DNA of 5,065 bases from Phycisphaerae bacterium (GTDB taxonomy: Bacteria; Planctomycetota; Phycisphaerae; Sedimentisphaerales; Anaerobacaceae). Location of the stretch: the NCBI GenBank assembly GCA_030630315.1, contig DAOVNI010000142.1:1-5065 (forward strand), read 5' to 3'. A model generated the notes under the pieces. The model was not told the origin of the DNA, searched no databases, and saw only the letters and a program-made list of their open reading frames with translations. This document shows positions 1 through 5,065 of the stretch, one piece after another. Both the position numbers and the translations under genes were made by a program. Positions within the stretch are counted from its first letter, which is position 1, and every line of letters begins with the position of its first letter.

Positions 1-240
1 TATTATCGCTCAGGCAGGTTAGAATTTTTCTTCTCTGTTGACAAAAACTACCCCCATCCTGAGCTTGCGAGAGTTTTTTCATCGACTCTGCGCGTACTGT
101 CACCGCAATGGCCGAACGTGTCACGGCGGTCTGCCAAAATAGTGGGAAAAAGTGGTTTTTGGACGTATGTGCTCGACTTTTTGGCGGTTTTTCCGGCACG
201 GTATGCTGAACCTGCTGGAATTATCTTGAAATTGAGATGA
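1..240 (+). CDS. Possible 3' end of an unrecognised protein (partial at left edge)
   Basis: The frame starting at base 1 stays open for 79 codons and ends with TGA at 238-240. No start codon needs to be invoked because the gene would enter from the left. The amino-acid mix is protein-like, with aromatic and proline-rich stretches such as FFFSVDKNYPHPELA near residues 9-23 and FWTYVLDFLAVFPARYAEPA near residues 53-72. I do not recognise the family and assign no function. An open run of this length can occur by chance, and an antisense frame (48-272) is open over the same bases, so the coding status is uncertain. If real, it would end 131 bases before the pseudopilin gene. Confidence 0.35.
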   Translation, partial: YYRSGRLEFFFSVDKNYPHPELARVFSSTLRVLSPQWPNVSRRSAKIVGKSGFWTYVLDFLAVFPARYAEPAGIILKLR

Positions 241-270
241 AAGTTTTGTATTATGGAATTTGAATTGTAC

Positions 271-293
271 AACAGTGTCTCAAAAACAGTGTC
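271..293 (+). repeat. Two 9-bp direct repeats (AACAGTGTC) 14 bp apart, possible operator
   Basis: AACAGTGTC occurs at 271-279 and again at 285-293, a start-to-start distance of 14 bp. The first copy overlaps the end of a perfect 8-bp palindrome, TTGTACAA, at 265-272. The site lies 78 bases upstream of the pseudopilin start, where a regulator could bind. No convincing -35/-10 pair is visible beside it, so a regulatory role is inferred from position only. Confidence 0.3.
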
Positions 294-359
294 AAAGCGT
301 GCAGGAACACCCTTTATGAAGTTAAATGGGAACCCCGAGTCATATGGGAAATATCGGTT

Positions 360-364
360 AAGGA
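360..364 (+). promoter_or_regulatory. Ribosome binding site for the pseudopilin gene
   Basis: AAGGA at 360-364 lies 7 bases before the ATG at 372. This spacing is normal for a Shine-Dalgarno site and supports 372 as the start. The start is confirmed by the prepilin leader that begins at this codon. Confidence 0.6.
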
Positions 365-371
365 TAAAGAA

Positions 372-1157
372 ATGAAGAAGAAAGGTTTTACATTAGTTGA
401 GCTTCTGGTCGTAATCGCCATTATTGCGCTTTTAATGGCAATCTTGATGCCGGCCCTTTCTCGGGCAAGGAAACAGGCAAAAGCGGTCGTCTGTCGGAGC
501 AATCTGCGGCAGATTGGTCTCGGTCTCATGCTTTACGCCGACGACTGCGAGTATTATCCCGCGGGTGTGGGCGGACCCGAGACCGGCCCGCTGTTTGAAG
601 CCTGGCTTTGGCCGGCCTTGGTGCGGGCCTACATGGGGGGGCCGCAAAACAAGAATGTGGAGGTGTTCAAATGCCCGTCGGCGCCGGCCTCGGCGCAATG
701 GGTGGTAAAATTCGGGAGCGGCAATCCGGCCGCCTACGGCTATCTCGAGAACGAAGTTCCTTTGAGGATGGGCAGCGGCAGCTTCATGAGCTACGGTTAC
801 AACGCCTGGGGTTCGGTAGCCTCGAAGCCGAATCCCCTGGGGCTGGGTGCCTATAGTAATCTCCGCAAGACGAAGCTCAGCGACGTGGTCAGGCCGACCG
901 ACTGCATCGCAATCGGGGACAGCAACTGGGACCTTGAGAAGAAGGGCGACCGCGATTGGAGCGGCTTCATTGGAATGTACGCCGAACGGCAGTGGCCACT
1001 CGACCTTCATAATTTGCGGGCCAACATCCTGTTCTGCGACGGCCATGTGCAGCCGCTCAAACATCCGGCCTTTGTGTCACAACTGAATCCCGGCGGCACG
1101 GCGACCTCGCCCGCTGCTCCCAACCGTCTTTGGAACATTGACAACGCCGTTCATTAA
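372..1157 (+). CDS. Type II secretion/pseudopilin-like protein with prepilin N-terminus and H-X9-DG motif
   Basis: This 261-residue protein has a class III prepilin leader, MKKKG, followed by FTLVE. Prepilin peptidase should cut after Gly5 and methylate Phe6, and Glu10 is the conserved +5 glutamate. Residues 8-28 form the hydrophobic assembly/membrane helix. CRSNLRQIGLGLMLYADD at 41-58 is typical of the planctomycete pseudopilin-like family. Near the end, His213 is followed after nine residues by Asp223-Gly224, the H-X9-DG processing-associated motif. The tail, RLWNIDNAVH, matches the class I recall with an RRWNNDNxPH-like end. Planctomycetes carry many such paralogs, and they are presumed to be exported to a pseudopilus or the cell surface; the exact role is unknown. 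Length is within the usual range and no break is seen. The gene stands before a degraded paralog of a different subtype, not inside a gsp operon. Confidence 0.9.
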   Translation: MKKKGFTLVELLVVIAIIALLMAILMPALSRARKQAKAVVCRSNLRQIGLGLMLYADDCEYYPAGVGGPETGPLFEAWLWPALVRAYMGGPQNKNVEVFKCPSAPASAQWVVKFGSGNPAAYGYLENEVPLRMGSGSFMSYGYNAWGSVASKPNPLGLGAYSNLRKTKLSDVVRPTDCIAIGDSNWDLEKKGDRDWSGFIGMYAERQWPLDLHNLRANILFCDGHVQPLKHPAFVSQLNPGGTATSPAAPNRLWNIDNAVH

Positions 1158-1222
1158 CTGACGCGGGGAACAATTACACCTGGGAAAATGAAGTCTATAC
1201 GACATCTCCTTCGGAGGCATAC

Positions 1223-1534
1223 GTGGCCGAGTGTAACTGCTGGCTTCTCGTCTCCATTGGCGACCACTCATTCAAAACGGAGATAAGAGAATTAAAAGAA
1301 ATCCTCTATATGATAGGCAATCACAAAGCGTTGGAATCTTTCCAGAATGTTATATGGATAACGTCAATTTATATGAATACAGGCAAATTCTGGACGAATA
1401 CACTGATGGATTATTACGGTGCCGAAAAGCTGCGATTGTGTCCGGAGGCGGCTAAGGCTCCTGTCAATGGTACGCCCATGGGTCATCAAGGTAATCTGGA
1501 TAAAGTTATGTATGGTAGGCCTTACGCGGCCTAG
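1223..1534 (+). pseudogene. 5' fragment of a second, degraded pseudopilin-like gene, ended by in-frame TAG
   Basis: The frame opens at a GTG at 1223 with no ribosome site; it stays open further upstream too, so this start has no special support. Recognisable family sequence begins only around 1370. There, YMNTGKFWTNTLMDYYG and then KLRLCPEAAKAP resemble the stretch of planctomycete pseudopilins just before and including the R-x-CP-A-K segment. The prepilin leader, the GFTLVE helix and the SNLRQ segment that should precede it are absent. TAG at 1532-1534 interrupts the frame, and the conserved sequence resumes in the same frame two codons later. The first roughly 50 residues (1223-1368) match nothing I know and may be non-coding. 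With the 3' fragment it forms one broken gene. Confidence 0.6.
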
Positions 1535-1540
1535 TGGCAT

Positions 1541-2030
1541 ATGAATGAGACAGGTGAAAACGCCGGAGTGGAGTTCCTTGGCAGCTACGGGACAAACGCC
1601 TGGGCACATGACGGCAGGCCTCAACCCGGAGTGCTGACCTGGGGTCCCGAGGATCTGCACTGGGGCAAGATGTCAGAAGGCAGTTGGGAGATTCCTCTCA
1701 TGCTTGACTGCGTCTGGATCGCCGGGTATCCGCTTGACACAGATACCCCCTTTACTGAGGCCGAATACGAGTATTGGTCAACGGACCCATCCAAAGCATG
1801 GAGCCTAATCAGTGGTAACAGGCAGATGAACAGGTTCTGTGTTGACCGTCATGATCACCTTATAAATGCTGTGTTCATGGACGGAAGCACCAGGTCAGTT
1901 CATGTTGAAGAATTGTGGCAATTGAAGTGGCACAGGAAGTTTAAGACAAAAAGTGATATTGAAATTGAATGGTAGCGATATTCACGCTCCCGACCCGGCT
2001 TGGAAGTGGATGGAAAACTTCAAAGAGTAA
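1541..2030 (+). pseudogene. 3' fragment of the degraded pseudopilin-like gene, with a frameshift before its conserved tail
   Basis: An ATG at 1541 opens a 144-codon frame ending at TAG 1973-1975, but no Shine-Dalgarno site precedes it. The product matches the C-terminal half of planctomycete pseudopilin-like proteins: LGSYGTNAWAHD (residues 13-24), IPLMLDCVWIAGYP (51-64), His104 with nine residues to Asp114-Gly115, and ELWQLKWHRKF (124-134). Family members I recall continue to a tail with a W-x-WM-x-NFK pattern. That tail is present here in another frame: bases 1977-2030 read DIHAPDPAWKWMENFKE and then TAA. The frame change must fall between about 1948 (a run of five A) and 1975. It is the same reading frame as the 5' fragment, from which only TAG 1532-1534 separates it. 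It may still be translated as a truncated protein, but without an export helix it could not act as a pseudopilin. Confidence 0.7.
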
Positions 2031-2185
2031 TAGAAACTGATGTCATTCCATAAGCTCTATACCGCCAGCAATCTTCCTTCAAATGGCTTTTTCAGATTAA
2101 TTATTCTCAGCGCATGTTCCGGAATGCAAACGAGTGGGAAGAGTTCTTTAGACAAGCCGGTATTGATGCCTGTGATTGAAAGCGG

Positions 2186-2494
2186 GTGGTGGCAGCCGGC
2201 GGCCGAGCCGGGGGTACCAGGTATTCAGCCGAGTGCCCCCACGTAGTCTATAAGCAAGATTCGGGACTGTATTACCTCTTCCGCACACAGAAATACGGCA
2301 GGGACAATGTAAGCTCCATATATGCTTCTGCTGACCCGCTGAATTTCGGTGTTAATGACGACCGTTATTTCCTCGGCACGTTGGCCGCAGCAGCACCTGA
2401 GATTGTCAAATATAATGGTCAGTACTACATCGCAGCCCTTTTGCCAGGCCTTAAGGGTATCAGGGTCGCAAAGTTAAAATGGGCTGGTCCGTAG
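2186..2494 (+). pseudogene. C-terminal remnant of a GH43/GH32-like glycoside hydrolase
   Basis: The 102-residue reading frame resembles the last third of a five-bladed beta-propeller glycosidase family common in Planctomycetes and Verrucomicrobia. Key stretches are YSAECPHVVYK (13-23; Glu16 sits where the family has its E-S/C-P acid motif), GLYYLFRTQKYG (27-38), DPLNFGVNDDRYFLGTL (50-66) and APEIVKYNGQYYIAALLPG (70-88). It ends naturally with GIRVAKLKW. The front two thirds, which should hold the nucleophile/base aspartate and the first propeller blades, are missing. GTG 2186 lacks a good ribosome site, and TGA at 2177-2179 sits just before the homologous reading, which begins near 2180. No upstream frame (2031-2176) gives recognisable propeller sequence. 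The substrate cannot be told; arabinan or fructan-type sugars are family-level possibilities only. A functional enzyme is unlikely. Confidence 0.6.
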
Positions 2495-2633
2495 CAAAAT
2501 CTCTATAATACTTGCGATTTTCCCAGATTTTGTTTTAATTTCTGGCAGAAACCGGCCATAATTGAGCACAGAATTCCACTTCGGCTGGTATTCACGTTAG
2601 CAGGTGTATTAAAGCTGTTAATGTCGTCGAGTT

Positions 2634-2662
2634 TTGGCATAATGGATAAATTGGAATATTTT
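2634..2662 (+). promoter_or_regulatory. Possible sigma70-type promoter for the redoxin lipoprotein gene
   Basis: TTGGCA at 2634-2639 and TATTTT at 2657-2662 are separated by 17 bases, the ideal spacing. Transcription would start near 2669, only about 11 bases before the ATG. That would clip the ribosome site (AAGG at 2668-2671), which weakens the case. The region 2495-2633 shows no other feature. Confidence 0.3.
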
Positions 2663-2679
2663 AATGAAAGGGCGGAACT

Positions 2680-3345
2680 ATGAAGAAAACAATTTTTACG
2701 ATGCTGGCGGTTCTGGCGGTATCAGGTGTGGTACTGAGTGGCTGTAAGAGCAAGGAGCCGGAACCTGAGCCGGAAGTCGAGCCGGAAGTAAAGCCGGAAG
2801 GAAAGCCGGTAGTAGAACCTGCAGCCGGTAAAACAGCACCGGCATTTACGCTAAACAGCTTTGACGGCACAGCGATAAGCCTTTCCGACTACAAGGGCAA
2901 AATTGTGGTGCTGGAGTGGCTCAATTACGAGTGTCCGTATGTCAGATACCATTACGAGAAGAAAAATACGATGATAGAGCTTGCGGACAAATACAAAGCT
3001 GAAAATGTCATCTGGCTGGCGGTAAACAGTACAAAGCATTTAACCCCGGAAACGGACAAAGAGTTTGCAGACAAGCATGAACTCGATTATCCGATACTCA
3101 GTGACAGCTCAGGTGTGGTGGGCCTGGCCTACGGCGCAAAGACAACGCCCCATATATTCATCATCGACACCGACGGCAATATTGCCTACGACGGCGGAAT
3201 TGATAATGCGCCATTTGGCGACCCACCCGAAGGAGAAGTGCCTATTAACTACGTTGACAAGGCCCTGACTGAGCTGATTGGCGGCAGGACGGTAAGCACA
3301 TCGAAAACCAAGCCCTATGGCCGTTCTGTAAAGTACGCTAATTAG
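2680..3345 (+). CDS. Exported lipoprotein with thioredoxin/AhpC-TSA-like (redoxin) domain
   Basis: This 221-residue protein starts with a lipoprotein signal: a basic MKK, a hydrophobic core, then a lipobox LSGC at 19-22, so Cys22 should be lipidated and the protein anchored to a membrane outside the cytoplasm. A charged linker rich in E-P-E/K-P (26-47) follows. The redoxin fold spans about 50-200: APAFTLNSFDG and LSDYKGKIVVLEW, then NYECPYVRYHYEK around Cys85, and cis-proline TTP at 155-157, followed by a strand HIFIIDTDGNIAYDGGIDN. The active site reads C-P-Y-V, so the second cysteine of a CXXC pair is valine. Related thioredoxin-family proteins, as I recall them, end in a TKPYGCSVKY-like tail; here the tail is TKPYGRSVKYAN, with Arg215 at the cysteine place. 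Cys85 is thus the only free thiol in the mature protein. A peroxidase or thiol-reductase role outside the cytoplasm is plausible but not shown. AAGG at 2668-2671, 8 bases before the ATG, supports the start. Confidence 0.85.
   Translation: MKKTIFTMLAVLAVSGVVLSGCKSKEPEPEPEVEPEVKPEGKPVVEPAAGKTAPAFTLNSFDGTAISLSDYKGKIVVLEWLNYECPYVRYHYEKKNTMIELADKYKAENVIWLAVNSTKHLTPETDKEFADKHELDYPILSDSSGVVGLAYGAKTTPHIFIIDTDGNIAYDGGIDNAPFGDPPEGEVPINYVDKALTELIGGRTVSTSKTKPYGRSVKYAN
2755..2814 (+). repeat. Five tandem 12-bp units encoding a Glu/Lys-Pro linker
   Basis: Five in-frame units run back to back: GAGCCGGAACCT, GAGCCGGAAGTC, GAGCCGGAAGTA, AAGCCGGAAGGA and AAGCCGGTAGTA. They encode E/K-P-E/V-x repeats (residues 26-45) right after the lipidated cysteine. 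Copy number could change without breaking the frame, since the unit is four codons. The linker probably spaces the redoxin domain from the membrane. Confidence 0.75.
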
Positions 3346-3564
3346 TTCGGGTTCCCGAACCCGTGAAATGGGGCCCTCTATTGAAGCTATACGTTTTGTA
3401 GGACCTCGTTATATCCTGCACACAAGATAAACCGAGCCAACATTGCCGGCCCCGTTAGTCCATCTCTGCTTCCATTTACATGGTTGACAAGCAAGGCGCC
3501 AGGGTTTACAGAAGATGTTTAGTTTGGTTTTCGTCATCACAGATGGGAAAATCCAAATAAACAG
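3346..3564. other. Intergenic stretch without a recognised gene
   Basis: No reading frame with family resemblance is visible on either strand. Besides the palindrome at its left end, there is one further hairpin: TGTAGGA at 3397-3403 pairs with TCCTGCA at 3414-3420 (7 bp, one G-U) around a 10-base loop. It is not followed by a T run, and no known RNA family is recognised. The right part gives way to the promoter of the next gene. Confidence 0.5.
3348..3363 (+). terminator. Short palindrome just after the redoxin stop codon, possible weak terminator
   Basis: CGGGTTCCCGAACCCG is an inverted repeat of two 7-base arms around CC; as RNA it would fold as a 6-bp GC-rich stem with a 4-base loop. It begins two bases after the TAG at 3343-3345. 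No run of U follows, so it is at best a weak or factor-dependent terminator, or a 3' end stabiliser. Confidence 0.35.
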
Positions 3565-3593
3565 TTGCATTTATCAAGCAAGTATGGTATATT
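3565..3593 (+). promoter_or_regulatory. Extended -10 sigma70-type promoter for the exported-protein gene
   Basis: TTGCAT at 3565-3570 and TATATT at 3588-3593 are 17 bases apart, and TG at 3585-3586 one base before the -10 makes an extended -10. Transcription would begin near 3600, giving a leader of about 70 bases. The leader can fold a hairpin at 3606-3627 (AGCTC pairing with GAGCT, extended by one A-U and two G-U pairs, loop of six bases). Confidence 0.5.
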
Positions 3594-3660
3594 TGTTGAA
3601 ATAGAAGCTCGATAACGTCGTTGAGCTAAACAAATTCGGGAAATATCAGATTAATTTGGA

Positions 3661-3666
3661 AAGGAG
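3661..3666 (+). promoter_or_regulatory. Strong ribosome binding site
   Basis: AAGGAG at 3661-3666, preceded by GGA, lies 5 bases before the ATG at 3672. It is the strongest Shine-Dalgarno match in the window and fixes this start, which is also followed directly by a signal peptide. Confidence 0.75.
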
Positions 3667-3671
3667 CGGTC

Positions 3672-5065
3672 ATGATTAATTCCAGAGGTTTCAAAAATGC
3701 TGTTGCTGCAGGAATGGTGGTCCTGTTAGCTGCCGGGAGTGTATGGGCAAGAAATCCGGCAAAACCACGCAGGGATGGGCTATTACGGATAGTGCCGGCC
3801 AAGAGTTTGTTCTGTGTGCGCATAAACAACCTTGACAGTACCCTGGCGGGTGCCAAAGAATTCTTGACGGACATTGCGCCTGAACCTTTCGACGCCAAGG
3901 CGATGGTACGTTCCGGATTGGCGGAGCTGCTCGGCGATAAAGCATTAAAAGGCGTAAACACGAGAGGGAAGTTTGCAATTTTTGGTGTAAACGTTCCAGG
4001 TGAGTCGGCGGGGCGCGGTCCCATGGGCAACATTTTCATCGGTGCTTTGATGCCGGTCAGGAACTACGATAAGTTCATCTCACAGAACCCTGACTGCAGC
4101 GAGCCTGACGACCAGGGTATTTCGACAATCACGGTTGACGGCCGGGACCGGGTTCTGGTGACGAAGTTCCGTCGGCTTGCCCTGCTTTGCCCGCCAGAGG
4201 CCCGCGACAAACTGGTCCGGGTCAAGAAATTGATGGGTGCGAGAAGACGGGGCCTGGTCAACGCCCTCGATGAGAATGAGAGAGAACTGGCTACGACGTC
4301 ACCAGTATGGCTTTATCTAAACGTGCAGGAGGGGTCAAAGCTGATCGGACCAATGGTTTTCGCTCAGCTTGAACAGATGAAAGCTGCACTGCAGAGCGTG
4401 AAAGAAAGCGGCCAGGGCGCGATAGGCGACCCTGCCGCCATCGTTAGTTTTTACGCCGGCATGTTCAAGATGCTGATAGATGGAACCGGCCACGTCACGG
4501 TTGGACTTTCGCCCACGTCCGACGTGTGCCTCGTGACTGTCGGTATGAAGGCTGTGCCTGAAACGGAGATGGCCGCGATGCTTACCGCACCGGCAGGTGG
4601 GGACCTCAAGAATCTGTTAGGTTATCTCGATGACGGCGCAATGATGAATTTGGGCTGTAAGGTCAACCGTGAGAGTGGGAAGATGCTTTATATGAAACTT
4701 ATTGAACTGATACCCCTTATGACCACCGACGGTATACCCGAGGCGGACCTGGAAAAATTGAAAAAGCTCACGGCCAAAAGCTTCGATGCCATAGGTGATT
4801 CACTGGCCTTTTCGTTTGCAACCGGCGACAAAAACTCTGCACCTTTCTCCATAAAATACGTCATCAAAGTCAGGGATAAAAAGGCGTTTGAACAAGTGAT
4901 TGAAGAGGAGCTGGAGATGATGCGTGAAGGCGCCCTTGACAAGCTTTATAAAGGGTTGGGCATGGAGATGGATGTCAAGGTTGAACGTGATGCCGGCACT
5001 TATAAAGGGGTCAGCATCGACGCGGCTAAAGTGGTATTCAAGATGGGTGATGAGGATTCGCCGCA
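3672..5065 (+). CDS. Exported protein of unknown function, 3' end beyond the window
   Basis: The frame is open for 464 codons from the ATG at 3672 to the right edge with no stop. Residues 1-26 look like a cleavable signal peptide: MINSRGFKN, a hydrophobic core at about 10-24, and a V-W-A site that predicts cleavage after Ala26. The mature part has no transmembrane helix that I can see. It starts with a segment IVPAKSLFCVRINNLDSTLAG (40-60) that resembles uncharacterised planctomycete exported proteins with an IPA-x-SLFC-x-RINN-like opening; a DUF3352-like fold is a guess only. Later stretches alternate beta-rich segments (PVWLYLNV 211-218, GHVTVGLSPTSDVCLVTVG 273-291, FSIKYVIKV 392-400) with charged helices (FEQVIEEELEMM 406-417), which suggests a repeated alpha/beta layout. 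No catalytic motif is recognised. The gene has its own promoter and strong ribosome site, so it is probably transcribed independently of the redoxin gene 326 bases upstream. Confidence 0.85.
   Translation, partial: MINSRGFKNAVAAGMVVLLAAGSVWARNPAKPRRDGLLRIVPAKSLFCVRINNLDSTLAGAKEFLTDIAPEPFDAKAMVRSGLAELLGDKALKGVNTRGKFAIFGVNVPGESAGRGPMGNIFIGALMPVRNYDKFISQNPDCSEPDDQGISTITVDGRDRVLVTKFRRLALLCPPEARDKLVRVKKLMGARRRGLVNALDENERELATTSPVWLYLNVQEGSKLIGPMVFAQLEQMKAALQSVKESGQGAIGDPAAIVSFYAGMFKMLIDGTGHVTVGLSPTSDVCLVTVGMKAVPETEMAAMLTAPAGGDLKNLLGYLDDGAMMNLGCKVNRESGKMLYMKLIELIPLMTTDGIPEADLEKLKKLTAKSFDAIGDSLAFSFATGDKNSAPFSIKYVIKVRDKKAFEQVIEEELEMMREGALDKLYKGLGMEMDVKVERDAGTYKGVSIDAAKVVFKMGDEDSP

Noticed and set aside
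48..272. Minus-strand open frame of 74 codons
   Set aside because: No recognisable family and no ribosome site noticed; it overlaps an equally open plus-strand frame that fits the local gene direction better.
432..1064. Long minus-strand open frame of 210 codons
   Set aside because: It lies entirely inside the clear pseudopilin gene and its sequence is a codon-bias shadow without family resemblance.
1223..1975. Translation through TAG as a recoded (pyrrolysine-type) codon
   Set aside because: The same gene also has a frameshift and no N-terminus, and TAG ends the neighbouring genes, so decay explains it better.
2040..2246. Plus-strand open frame of 68 codons before the glycosidase remnant
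   Set aside because: No ribosome site and no family match. It runs in another frame over the start of the better-supported glycosidase remnant.
2523..2546. CCAGA/TCTGG inverted repeat around a T-rich loop after the glycosidase remnant
   Set aside because: Only 5 bp of stem, a long loop and no T run after it; too weak to call a terminator.
346..3647. Shared 10-mer GGGAAATATC upstream of two genes (346-355 and 3638-3647)
   Set aside because: Several 10-base matches are expected by chance in a window this size, and the distances to the start codons differ (16 and 24 bases).
3626..4039. Minus-strand open frames opposite the exported-protein gene
   Set aside because: They are shadows of a plus-strand gene with a promoter, strong ribosome site and signal peptide.

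Overview
The window looks like chromosomal DNA from a Planctomycetota bacterium, most likely class Phycisphaerae or a relative. This rests on three hallmarks read from the sequence: a type II secretion-like pseudopilin with an N-terminal GFTLVE methylation site and a C-terminal H-X9-DG motif, a second pseudopilin-like remnant ending in the ELW-LKWHR and WM-NFK tail, and a planctomycete/Verrucomicrobia-style glycoside hydrolase remnant. No hallmark gene fixes the genus. All convincing genes lie on the + strand.

Layout: 1-240 may be the last 79 codons of an unrecognised gene that enters from the left. 241-371 is a leader holding a 9-bp direct repeat. 372-1157 is an intact pseudopilin-like gene. 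1158-2494 is a zone of gene decay. It holds a second pseudopilin broken by an in-frame TAG (1532-1534) and a later frameshift, with its conserved tail recoverable in another frame up to 2030. It also holds the C-terminal third of a GH43/GH32-like glycosidase (2186-2494) whose front part is not recognisable. 2680-3345 is an intact lipoprotein with a thioredoxin/AhpC-like domain and an unusual Glu-Pro linker built from five 12-bp repeats. 3346-3671 is intergenic, with a short palindrome just after the stop and a good extended -10 promoter further down. 3672 to the right edge is a long exported protein of unknown function, cut by the window end.

The genes do not form one obvious pathway. The first half looks like the eroded remains of a surface/polysaccharide module (pseudopilins plus glycosidase). 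The second half carries two envelope proteins, a redox lipoprotein and a secreted protein, each with its own apparent promoter. I found no mobile element, CRISPR array, rRNA or tRNA, and no convincing new multi-gene system. The observations most worth a second look are the stepwise decay of the second pseudopilin and the loss of a C-terminal cysteine that I recall as usual in the redoxin family.
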